In this document: one piece after another, positions 1 through 5,381 of the stretch
Layout: each line of letters begins with the position of its first letter
Numbering within the stretch: the first letter of the stretch is position 1
Source of the DNA: Hyphomonadaceae bacterium
Lineage (GTDB): Bacteria > Pseudomonadota > Alphaproteobacteria > Caulobacterales > Aquidulcibacteraceae
Length of the DNA stretch: 5,381 bases
Direction: 5' to 3'
NCBI GenBank assembly: GCA_003526465.1
Contig: DPWD01000241.1
Span: 1 to 5,381, forward strand
The notes under the pieces: model-generated
Database searches by the model: none
Told to the model about the DNA's origin: nothing
What the model saw: only the letters and a program-made list of their open reading frames with translations
Translations under genes and position numbers: made by a program

Positions 1-12
1 AGCGCCGCCCCC

Positions 13-1416
13 TCACCCTGCCCACTCCCCCCTCGCGGGGGGCGAGGGTTCACCCGATCGCCCCCCTTCGCCCTCCATCCCGGCAAGCTTGCGCCTGAAT
101 TGCGTGCGCAGCAGCAGCAGGCAAATGCCCATCTGCGCGACCACCGAGGTCAGCGAGATCAGCCAGACATTATGCAGGCTGAAGAAGGGCTGCCCGGTCA
201 GCCAGATCGCGGGAATGACGAACGTGAGCAGCCGCGAGGCGCTTGCCAGCAAGGAAGGCCGCGTGTCGCCCAAGCCCTGGAACATGCTGGAGCAAGTGAA
301 CACCAAACCGCTGGCCACAAAGCTCAGCGACACGATGCGCAGATAATCCTCGGCGACTGCGAGCGCTGCGGGATCCTCAGTGAACGGGGCCAGCATTAGA
401 TCGCCGCGCCAGTGCGCGAACGCGGTCATGCTCAGCATCAGCGCCGAACTAATAAGAGCGGCTTGCTTGAAAGTCTCGCGCACGCGCACGGCGTTGCGGG
501 CGCCGAAATTCTGCCCCGCGATCGGGCCTGCCGCGAACGCCACCGCCATCACCGGCAGGAAAATCGATTGCATGATGCGCGAGCCGATTCCAAAGCCCGC
601 CTGCGCCTGTGGGCCGACCTCGCGGATCACCCAATACACAACGCCCATGTTCACAAACATCAACAGGAATTCGGCTGTCGCCGGCAGGCCCACCGCAACG
701 ATGCGGCCCCATGATTCCCAGCGCGGGCGCATTTGTTGCAGCCCGAGGCGCATTATGGTTTGCACACGAGGAAACAGCAGAAACAATCCGACGCAGACTA
801 CGCCGGCGGAAATCGTGCTGGCCCAACCCGCGCCAGCGACGCCAAGCGGCGCGCCCGTAAGCCACCCCGCGATCAATATCGGCGCCAAGATCACGTTGAC
901 GATAACGCCCAGCGTTTGCAGGATCATCGGCGGGCCGACCACGCCGGCCGCGCGCAAGCCCGCGCCAAGCGCGGCGGACGGAAACATCAGCGCCAGCCCC
1001 GGCGCGAACGCGCCCAGATATTCTTGTGCAGCTGCATCGGTCGCCGCATCGGCGCCGACGCCGGCCACCGCGGTCCCGCCGAACAGCAGCACCACGGTCA
1101 TGGTGACCAGCCCGAACGCGAGCGACAGCGACAAAGCTTGGTTGCTGAGCAGGTTGGCGCCGGTCTGGTCTTTTGCGCCGATAGCCTGCGCGATCAGCGC
1201 CATGGCCCCAACCGCGACCAATTGGGTCGCGCCCATCACCAGAAAGAAAACCGTCCCCGCGGTGCTTACCCCCGCAATCGCCGCCGAACCCAGCCGCGAC
1301 ACGAAATAAAGGTCGACCAGGAAGTACAGCGTCTGAAACACCATCCCGACAGCCATGAAGGCGCCCATGGAGAGCAAGTGGCGCGTGATCGAGCCTTGGG
1401 TGAGATCTTGTTGCAT
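13..1416 (-). CDS. MATE family multidrug/toxin efflux transporter
   Basis: Inner-membrane antiporter of the MATE family (MatE domain twice, about 12 helices), exporting unknown organic compounds in exchange for Na+ or H+. The 467 residues are close to the family's usual 440-470. The sequence is hydrophobic throughout, with an N-half of about residues 15-220 and a C-half of about 235-440. Typical pieces are the LTQGSITRHLL start (5-15), FQTLYFLVDLYFVSRLG (27-43), AQAIGAKD (76-83), GQNFGARN (301-308) and FQGLGDTRPS (379-388). The ATG is chosen because this conserved N-terminus begins directly after it, although no good Shine-Dalgarno is visible. The last 15 or so residues (GEPSPPARGEWAG) do not look like transporter sequence; they are read from a GC palindrome. 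The gene lies 84 nt downstream of the racemase-like gene, so it may share that transcript or have its own promoter. Family call is firm; substrate and subgroup (NorM or DinF type) cannot be told. Confidence 0.95.
   Translation of the reverse strand: MQQDLTQGSITRHLLSMGAFMAVGMVFQTLYFLVDLYFVSRLGSAAIAGVSTAGTVFFLVMGATQLVAVGAMALIAQAIGAKDQTGANLLSNQALSLSLAFGLVTMTVVLLFGGTAVAGVGADAATDAAAQEYLGAFAPGLALMFPSAALGAGLRAAGVVGPPMILQTLGVIVNVILAPILIAGWLTGAPLGVAGAGWASTISAGVVCVGLFLLFPRVQTIMRLGLQQMRPRWESWGRIVAVGLPATAEFLLMFVNMGVVYWVIREVGPQAQAGFGIGSRIMQSIFLPVMAVAFAAGPIAGQNFGARNAVRVRETFKQAALISSALMLSMTAFAHWRGDLMLAPFTEDPAALAVAEDYLRIVSLSFVASGLVFTCSSMFQGLGDTRPSLLASASRLLTFVIPAIWLTGQPFFSLHNVWLISLTSVVAQMGICLLLLRTQFRRKLAGMEGEGGRSGEPSPPARGEWAG
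30..48. repeat. GC palindrome inside the 3' end of the MATE gene
   Basis: CCCTCGC (30-36), a GGGGG loop (37-41) and GCGAGGG (42-48) form a perfect 7-bp stem. It sits in C/G runs resembling the dispersed REP-like palindromes common between genes in GC-rich proteobacteria. It falls within the last codons of the MATE gene and could act as a transcript-end hairpin. There is no T-tract, so a classical intrinsic terminator is not supported. Only one copy is in this window, so its repeat status is inferred from its appearance. Confidence 0.45.
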
Positions 1417-1431
1417 GTGGGGCCGGTTGGG

Positions 1432-1450
1432 CCCTGCCCTTAGGGGCGGG
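1432..1450. other. Hairpin in the gap between racemase-like and MATE genes
   Basis: CCC-T-GCCC (1432-1439) pairs with GGGC-GGG (1444-1450) around a TTAG loop, with one bulged T. A second, competing inverted repeat is GGGCC (1420-1424) with GGCCC (1430-1434). On the minus strand these lie after the racemase-like stop and just before the MATE start. They could be a weak terminator or attenuating leader, but there is no U-tract, and such stems also arise by chance in GC-rich DNA. The rest of the 84-nt gap (1417-1500) shows no clear promoter. Confidence 0.2.
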
Positions 1451-1500
1451 TCAAGCCAATTCTGGCGAAGTTCGGGGTGCGCGTAGCGGCCTGCGCCAGT

Positions 1501-2184
1501 TCACGCGCCAATGGCGCGGACGATGATCGCATCGATGTGCACACGGCCGCAATCCAGAGCCGGAAAGCCTGCGCTCGCCTCATCGAACGCCAACGACAAT
1601 TCGGTGCCGGCAAGGAGCACGGCCTCGGCGCCGGCTGCCGCCATATCCTTGCCGATGGTGCGGATGCCCTCGATGTCGGCATCGGCGATGTTCCCGGTGC
1701 GGGCGATGATGAGATAATTGTTCTGTACGAGGTCGGCGGCCTCGGGCGATGGGCGCATGATTTCAACATCCTCGAGCCGGCCGAACATGTCAGACCGCAT
1801 GACAAACTTGGTGCCAAAGATGGCGACGCGCTTGATAGCGCGGCGCTCGATCTCGGCATTCACGCAATCGAACACGTCGACCAGCGGCAGAGCGGCGATG
1901 GGCTGCAGCTGCGGCGCGCAGATGAGCGGCGTGACAGCGGCGATCGCGGCAAACGCGCATCCGGCGCGGGCCAGCACTTGAATGTGGCTGTTCAGATAGG
2001 CGGCGAGTTCGTCCATCGCCCCTTCCTGGACAAGCGTATAGGCCTTGCCGAGATCGGCGTGCGAGATCAGCAACCCCGGCTGGATGCCGCGCTCGACAAA
2101 AGCGGCGGACAATTTCTCGTAATAGTGCACGGTTGCGCCGACGCCGAGCCCGCCGACAAGGCCGATCATGCTGTCACGCGCCAT
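1501..2184 (-). CDS. Aspartate/glutamate racemase family protein, canonical cysteines missing
   Basis: Two-lobed cytosolic protein of the Asp/Glu/hydantoin racemase superfamily, 227 residues, the usual length. The N-terminus MIGLVGGLGVGAT (6-18) matches the IGIIGGMGPEAT start of aspartate racemases. AIFGTKFVMRSDMFG (121-135) matches the second-lobe GT...T/S-x-x-Y/F segment. Family members usually carry catalytic cysteines in PCNT and GCTE. Here the equivalent stretches read AAVT (82-85) and AGTE (192-195), so both cysteines are absent. Other cysteines are at 76, 89, 107 and 212, the last in DCGRVHIDAI near the C-terminus. I believe a subfamily with this pattern exists, so it may be a divergent enzyme rather than a dead one. 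ATG 2184 is preferred over Met6 because GGAG (complement of 2193-2196) lies 8 nt upstream. It follows the GNAT gene by 20 nt. Substrate is unknown, and racemase activity should not be assumed. Confidence 0.85.
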   Translation of the reverse strand: MARDSMIGLVGGLGVGATVHYYEKLSAAFVERGIQPGLLISHADLGKAYTLVQEGAMDELAAYLNSHIQVLARAGCAFAAIAAVTPLICAPQLQPIAALPLVDVFDCVNAEIERRAIKRVAIFGTKFVMRSDMFGRLEDVEIMRPSPEAADLVQNNYLIIARTGNIADADIEGIRTIGKDMAAAGAEAVLLAGTELSLAFDEASAGFPALDCGRVHIDAIIVRAIGA

Positions 2185-2192
2185 CAGCGTCG

Positions 2193-2196
2193 CTCC
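2193..2196 (-). promoter_or_regulatory. Ribosome binding site of the racemase-like gene
   Basis: GGAG on the minus strand, 8 nt before ATG 2184, within the 20-nt gap after the acetyltransferase stop. It decides for this start over the in-frame ATG at 2169. Confidence 0.6.
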
Positions 2197-2204
2197 GGTT
2201 CACA

Positions 2205-2717
2205 TCACCCCCGCCTGAACATCACCGTCGCCGCATCCTTGTACGTCGTGTGCGCAACTTCCCGATACCCAACCTTCTCCGCCACGCGGATCGAGGGCGC
2301 GTTTTCCGGCGAGATAATGCAAACAAAATCGCGACGGCCGAAATGCGTCTCGCCCCAGGCGATCATCGCCGCCACCGCCTCGGAGCCATAGCCCTTCCCG
2401 TGCGCCCAGGAGGCCAGCGCCCAGCCCTGCTCCGGCGCGTCGATGGCGGGGCTGATCTCGCGTTTGAAATCGGCGAAGCCGCCCTCGCCCGCGAGGCGCC
2501 CGCTTGCCTTCTCCTCGATCGCCCAGAAGCCGTAGCCCAGCAGCGCCCACAGCCCCGGATAGCGCAACAGCCGCGCCCAGCTCTCCTCGCGCGTGGAGGG
2601 CCGCCCGCCGATATAGCGCACCACCTCCGGGTCGGCCCACATGGCCGCGACCGCCTCGAAATCGGCGGCGACGTGCCCGCGTAGGCGCAGGCGTTCAGTT
2701 TCTAGGATCGGAACCAA
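2205..2717 (-). CDS. GNAT family N-acetyltransferase (RimJ/RimL-like)
   Basis: Acetyl-CoA-dependent N-acetyltransferase of the Acetyltransf_3 (RimJ/RimL) type, 170 residues, a normal single-domain length. It opens with ILETERLRLRG (4-14), the standard first strand of this group. The acetyl-CoA pyrophosphate loop is HGKGYGSEA (106-114). SPENAPSIRVAEKVGY (136-151) is the usual N-x-x-S-x-x-v-x-x-k-x-G-Y block that closes the fold. The start is a TTG, chosen because conserved sequence begins three residues later and GGAGG lies 10 nt upstream, inside the last codons of the TlpA-like gene. The 5-nt gap from that gene's stop makes translational coupling likely. The substrate could be a protein N-terminus, an amino acid or a small amine. 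Neither sequence nor neighbours decide this. Confidence 0.92.
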   Translation of the reverse strand: MVPILETERLRLRGHVAADFEAVAAMWADPEVVRYIGGRPSTREESWARLLRYPGLWALLGYGFWAIEEKASGRLAGEGGFADFKREISPAIDAPEQGWALASWAHGKGYGSEAVAAMIAWGETHFGRRDFVCIISPENAPSIRVAEKVGYREVAHTTYKDAATVMFRRG

Positions 2718-2722
2718 ACTCT

Positions 2723-3343
2723 CTATTCCTCCGCCAGCGCGGCTTCGATGAGTGCGGCGGCTTCCTCGCTGTCCCAGTTGGCTTCGCCGGTGACCCGGGC
2801 GATTTCAACGCCTTGGCGGTTGTAGAGGATCGTTACCGGCAGGCCCGGGGCTTGCAGGTCGAAAATGACGCCGCGCGTGCTATCGACCAGGAAGGGCAGC
2901 GAATTCTCCGATAGCTGGGCCAATTCCCGCTTGGCCTGCGCGATCTTGGCGTCTTCGTCGGCGCTGACCGGGAGCACCACGAGCCGGCCTGTGAACCGGC
3001 GCTGCAGCGCGCCGAGTGTGGGCATCTCGCGCATGCACGGCGCGCACCAGGTGGCCCAGAGGTTCACCACCGCCACCTGCCCCCCTGTGACAGCGGCCAA
3101 ATTGGTCTCACGCCCCTCCCCGTCGCGCAGCACGCGCGTCGGCATTGGCGGCGGGGTTTCCAGCACTGCAAGGCGGGAAAGCGATCCCGTGGCGAATCGC
3201 GTCAAACCACCCTGAGGCTCGGGCTTTGATGCGGCCGCGAAAAGCACGTAAAGCACCGCCACAGCCCCAGCCGCAAGCATCGCCAGCGCCGCCCACAGCG
3301 CCCAGGGTTTCAAGGGTTTCGAGGAGTTCGTGTTCGTGTCCAA
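2723..3343 (-). CDS. tlpA: TlpA-family membrane-anchored thiol:disulfide reductase
   Basis: Periplasmic thioredoxin-like reductant held by one N-terminal helix, 206 residues. In Bradyrhizobium, TlpA reduces periplasmic partners needed for copper loading of cytochrome oxidase; that role is known for the family, not shown here. With this start, the membrane anchor is about residues 14-37 and a linker follows to about 65. The active site is WATWCAPCMREMP, with Cys100 and Cys103, and the cis-proline loop is GLPVTILYN with Pro169. The frame stays open far upstream, but that part is antisense to argH and is not real. No ATG exists near the anchor. I chose TTG 3343 because GGGGG (complement of 3353-3357) lies 9 nt upstream. 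TTG 3352, giving 209 residues, is the alternative. Either way the 5' end overlaps the argH start on the opposite strand. It is first in a minus-strand run with the GNAT and racemase-like genes. Confidence 0.9.
   Translation of the reverse strand: MDTNTNSSKPLKPWALWAALAMLAAGAVAVLYVLFAAASKPEPQGGLTRFATGSLSRLAVLETPPPMPTRVLRDGEGRETNLAAVTGGQVAVVNLWATWCAPCMREMPTLGALQRRFTGRLVVLPVSADEDAKIAQAKRELAQLSENSLPFLVDSTRGVIFDLQAPGLPVTILYNRQGVEIARVTGEANWDSEEAAALIEAALAEE
2728..2732 (-). promoter_or_regulatory. Ribosome binding site of the GNAT gene, inside the tlpA-like 3' end
   Basis: GGAGG on the minus strand overlaps the final Glu codons of the TlpA-like gene and lies 10 nt before the TTG start at 2717. It supports the non-ATG start and coupled translation. 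Confidence 0.55.
3226..3254 (+). promoter_or_regulatory. Weak candidate promoter for argH inside tlpA-like gene
   Basis: TTGATG (3226-3231) and TAAAGC (3249-3254) are separated by 17 nt, about 80 nt before the argH start. The match to sigma-70 boxes is only partial (4/6 and 3/6). It is listed because the argH start overlaps the TlpA-like gene, so any argH promoter must lie inside that gene. Confidence 0.15.
3321..3326 (+). promoter_or_regulatory. Ribosome binding site that sets the argH start
   Basis: GAGGAG lies 9 nt before GTG 3336 but only 3 nt before GTG 3330, so it points to 3336. It lies within the first codons of the opposite-strand TlpA-like gene, so these bases serve both genes. Confidence 0.65.
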
Positions 3344-4760
3344 TTTCGACAACCCCCAACGCCCAGAATCAGGCGGCGGCCAACAGATGTGGGGCGGACG
3401 TTTCTCCGCAAAGCCCGCCGACGCGATGCAGACGATGAACGCCTCCATCGACATCGACAAACGCCTGTGGCGCGAAGACATCGAAGCCAGCCAAGCGCAC
3501 GCTTCCATGCTCGCCGCCCGTGGCATCATTACGCGTGAGGACAACGCGGCGATACAGGCGGGGCTGGAGCAAATCGCCGCGGAAATCGTGCAAGGCACGT
3601 TCCAGTTCTCGCGCGAGCTGGAGGACATCCACCTCAACATCGAAGCGCGGCTGACCGAGCGCATCGGCGAAGCCGGTAAGCGCCTGCACACCGGCCGCTC
3701 GCGCAACGACCAGGTCGCCACCGATTTCAAGCTGTGGGTGATGCGGGCCTCGCGCGAAACCGGCGACGGTTTGCGGGCATTGCAGAAAATTCTGGTCAAG
3801 CGCGCCGATGATCACGCCGACTGGATAATGCCGGGCTTCACGCACATGCAGACAGCCCAACCGGTGACGCTTGGCCATCATCTGCTGGCGTACGTTTCCA
3901 TGTTCGAGCGCGACCGCGTGCGTTTGATCGGGGCCGCACTCGAAGCGGCATGGGAATGCCCGTTGGGCGCGGCAGCACTCGCTGGCACATCGTACCCGAT
4001 CGACCGCGACATGACCGCCGATGCGCTCGGCTTTCACGCGCCCGCTTCCAATTCCATGGATGCGGTGGGTTCACGCGATTTCGCGCTCGCGGCGCTCGCA
4101 AACCTTGCCATCGCTTCGACGCATCTGTCGCGCCTGGCCGAGGAAATCGTGCTCTGGACCAGCCCGCAATTTGCGTTCGCTTCGCTCAGCGATGCGTGGT
4201 CCACCGGCTCTTCGATCATGCCACAGAAGCGCAACCCCGACGCCGCGGAACTCATCCGCGCCAAGGCCGCGCGCATCGGCGCCAATTTTGCGGCACTCAA
4301 CTCGATCGTGCAGAAACTGCCGCTCGCCTATGCCAAGGATTTGCAGGAAGACAAGGCGCTCACCTTCGCAGCGTTCGACGAATTCGAACTTTGCGTCACC
4401 GCCATGACCGGCATGGCCGAGACGCTGCGCTTCAATCGCGAGGCCATGCGCGAGGCCGCCGCGCGCGGCTACTCAACCGCCACCGATCTCGCCGACTGGC
4501 TGGCGCGCGAACTCAAAGTTCCCTTCCGCGAAGCGCACGAGATCACCGGCCGCATCGTCGCCCGCGCCGAGGCGACAGGCGTGCGCGAGTTGGGATTACT
4601 CCCTTTGAGCGAGTTCCAGGAGATCGAACCGCGCATTACCGAAACAGCCCGCGCGCTGCTGACGGTTGAAAACTCGGCCCAGAGCCGGGATAGTTATGGC
4701 GGCACGGCCCCGCAGCGGGTGCGCGAACAGGTCGCGCGCTGGAAGGAAATGTTCAAATGA
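3336..4760 (+). CDS. argH: Argininosuccinate lyase
   Basis: Cytosolic homotetrameric lyase of the fumarase/aspartase superfamily. It splits argininosuccinate into arginine and fumarate, the last step of arginine synthesis. From the GTG it has 474 residues. MWGGRFSAKP (18-27) is the classic ArgH opening. HTGRSRNDQV (118-127), GFTHMQTAQP (167-176, with the active-site His170) and the signature loop GSSIMPQKRNP (291-301, with the active-site serine) are all intact. The C-terminal SYGGTAPQRV is also typical. GTG 3336 (MSNFDNPQRP...) is chosen over GTG 3330 and ATG 3387 because GAGGAG is correctly spaced and alphaproteobacterial ArgH proteins usually have some 15-20 residues before MWGGRF. The ATG would give 457 residues and keep the catalytic core, so it cannot be fully excluded. 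Its start overlaps the divergent TlpA-like gene, and its stop overlaps the following lipoprotein start (ATGA). Confidence 0.97.
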   Translation: MSNFDNPQRPESGGGQQMWGGRFSAKPADAMQTMNASIDIDKRLWREDIEASQAHASMLAARGIITREDNAAIQAGLEQIAAEIVQGTFQFSRELEDIHLNIEARLTERIGEAGKRLHTGRSRNDQVATDFKLWVMRASRETGDGLRALQKILVKRADDHADWIMPGFTHMQTAQPVTLGHHLLAYVSMFERDRVRLIGAALEAAWECPLGAAALAGTSYPIDRDMTADALGFHAPASNSMDAVGSRDFALAALANLAIASTHLSRLAEEIVLWTSPQFAFASLSDAWSTGSSIMPQKRNPDAAELIRAKAARIGANFAALNSIVQKLPLAYAKDLQEDKALTFAAFDEFELCVTAMTGMAETLRFNREAMREAAARGYSTATDLADWLARELKVPFREAHEITGRIVARAEATGVRELGLLPLSEFQEIEPRITETARALLTVENSAQSRDSYGGTAPQRVREQVARWKEMFK

Positions 4761-4966
4761 CGCGCATCGCCCTCGCTCTTGCCGGCCTGATCCTCTTGTC
4801 ATCGTGCGGCGTACCCGGCGGCCTCGAACGCCCCGATCCGCTTTGGAACCGCGAAGAAGCCATCCACCGCGAATGCGCCCGCCAGGCCGAAGCCAACCAG
4901 CCGCAAGACCCGCGGTGCGCGGCGTTGCAAACCGGCGTGCAGGCTAGCCCCGAGGCACCTCATTAA
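4757..4966 (+). CDS. Small LptM-like (YifL-type) lipoprotein
   Basis: A 69-residue lipoprotein. Residues 1-16 form a short basic, hydrophobic signal peptide. The lipobox is LLSSC, with Cys17 the expected lipidated residue. The following CGVPGGLERPDPLW resembles the CGLKGPLYFPP motif of E. coli LptM/YifL, which helps the outer-membrane LptD-LptE LPS translocon mature. The C-terminal half is polar and, unlike E. coli LptM, carries two cysteines, Cys40 (HRECARQ) and Cys54 (DPRCAAL). The ATG overlaps the argH TGA as ATGA, so it is translationally coupled. I recall a small lipoprotein of this kind after argH in many alphaproteobacteria. Lipoprotein status is firm. LptM identity rests on the short motif and on position. 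Confidence 0.85.
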   Translation: MTRIALALAGLILLSSCGVPGGLERPDPLWNREEAIHRECARQAEANQPQDPRCAALQTGVQASPEAPH

Positions 4967-5005
4967 ACGACTGTCAGGCGTGAGGTCTTGCCCCCGCCGG
5001 GCGTC

Positions 5006-5020
5006 GGCCATGGTTTGGCC
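5006..5020. other. Short inverted repeat in the 82-nt gap before DUF4175 gene
   Basis: GGCCA (5006-5010), a TGGTT loop and TGGCC (5016-5020) form a perfect 5-bp stem. It has no T-tract, so it is a poor terminator. It overlaps the possible -35 box of the next gene and could be an operator, or chance. Confidence 0.2.
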
Positions 5021-5039
5021 TGAACCGCGCTGTTAGGCT
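5015..5039 (+). promoter_or_regulatory. Candidate Caulobacter-type promoter for DUF4175 gene
   Basis: TTGGCCT (5015-5021) and GTTAGGCT (5032-5039), 10 nt apart, partly match the Caulobacter housekeeping pattern TTGaCgS-N10-14-GCTANAWC. Transcription would begin within a few bases of ATG 5049, where no Shine-Dalgarno is visible, so the message could be leaderless. Confidence 0.25.
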
Positions 5040-5048
5040 CTAGCCCGC

Positions 5049-5381
5049 ATGAAGCTTGAGGACGCCCTCGCCCAGTTGGCGCGCGAGACCGCGCGCGCAC
5101 GGACGCGGCTCATGCTTGAGCGCGGCTTGCGCGCGAGTTTTCCGCTTCTGGTCGTAATGGGCGTTTGGGCTTGCCTGGCGCTTGCCGGCGTGCATGCGCT
5201 AACGCCGCCGATGGCGCAGAGCTTGAGCGCGTTGGCAGCGCTTTGCGTGTTCGCGTTTCTGCTGGCTGGCGCGTCTCGGAACTGGCGCGCGCCGAGCGAG
5301 GACGAAGCGCGCGCGCGCCTTGCGCTCGATTCACGCCTCGACCCCGGCGCGTTCGAGACCCTGCGCGATCAGCCTTCGCAC
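5049..5381 (+). CDS. DUF4175/TIGR02302 family membrane protein, N-terminal part
   Basis: The reading frame opens at ATG 5049 and has no stop before the window end, so 111 residues of a longer protein are seen. An Arg-rich amphipathic stretch, ARETARARTRLMLERGLR (11-28), is followed by two membrane segments at about 31-51 and 57-74. Then comes a cytosolic-looking NWRAPSEDEARARLALDSRLDPGAFETLRDQPS, which resembles the R.P...EA..RLe..s.l..rPl..l.D segment following the helices in TIGR02302 (DUF4175) proteins. Those proteins are typically about 800 residues or more and have no established function; they are found in alphaproteobacteria, often near argH and lysA as I recall. The start lacks a Shine-Dalgarno. 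An in-frame ATG at residue 22 exists but would lose conserved-looking sequence. The family call rests on pattern recall and the neighbourhood. Confidence 0.75.
   Translation, partial: MKLEDALAQLARETARARTRLMLERGLRASFPLLVVMGVWACLALAGVHALTPPMAQSLSALAALCVFAFLLAGASRNWRAPSEDEARARLALDSRLDPGAFETLRDQPSH

Noticed and set aside
380..1309. Plus-strand 309-residue open frame opposite the MATE gene
   Set aside because: Composition is Ala/Pro/Arg/Thr shadow of a GC-rich gene, with no domain, no ribosome site and full overlap with a clear transporter.
1477..2391. Plus-strand 304-residue open frame opposite the racemase-like and GNAT genes
   Set aside because: It crosses two well-supported genes on the other strand and has no recognisable motif; it looks like a codon-bias shadow.
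3344..3799. Extension of the TlpA-like frame upstream to ATG 3799 (358 residues)
   Set aside because: The added 150 or so residues are antisense to the conserved argH core, are Ser/Arg-rich low-information sequence, and would place the membrane anchor mid-protein.
3950..4669. 239-residue plus-strand frame inside argH
   Set aside because: It is a frame-shifted, Arg/His-rich reading of argH with no domain, and argH itself is intact throughout.
5110..5334. Minus-strand 74-residue open frame at the right end
   Set aside because: Arg/Ala/Ser-rich shadow opposite the DUF4175 gene, which has two membrane helices and a family-like segment.
1..5381. A novel defence, mobile or biosynthetic system
   Set aside because: No recombinase, transposase, repeat array, nuclease/helicase, toxin-antitoxin pair or synthase is visible; gene content is ordinary chromosomal metabolism, envelope and transport.

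Overview
The window looks like a chromosomal housekeeping segment from a GC-rich alphaproteobacterium. ArgH has the N-terminal extension ahead of MWGGRF that I associate with alphaproteobacterial forms. The neighbourhood is also familiar from that class: a TlpA-type thioredoxin divergent from argH, then a small LptM-like lipoprotein, then a DUF4175/TIGR02302 membrane protein. The weak promoter candidate before the last gene resembles the Caulobacter housekeeping consensus, so Caulobacterales or a relative is my best guess. No 16S or other taxonomic marker is present, so this stays an inference.

Layout. The left 3.3 kb is read on the minus strand, in the order tlpA-like, GNAT acetyltransferase, Asp/Glu racemase-like protein, MATE transporter. 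The first three genes are separated by 5 and 20 nt and are probably one transcript. An 84-nt gap precedes the MATE gene. The right 2 kb is read on the plus strand: argH, a lipoprotein gene that overlaps the argH stop by ATGA, an 82-nt gap, and a DUF4175-type gene that runs off the window end. The two blocks meet head to head near 3340, where the start codons of tlpA-like and argH overlap each other.

How the genes fit together. ArgH performs the last step of arginine synthesis. The TlpA-like protein is a membrane-tethered periplasmic thiol reductant. The lipoprotein resembles the LPS-translocon chaperone LptM. The DUF4175 protein is a membrane protein of unknown role. The acetyltransferase, racemase-like protein and MATE exporter have no assignable substrate, and nothing in the sequence ties them into one pathway.

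No CRISPR array, insertion sequence, tRNA, rRNA, phage gene or recognisable defence system is visible. The points most worth a second look are the head-to-head start overlap at argH/tlpA, a racemase-fold protein lacking both canonical catalytic cysteines, a palindrome read into the C-terminus of the MATE protein, and the absence of lysA where I would expect it. The many long overlapping reading frames are GC-rich shadows of these genes.
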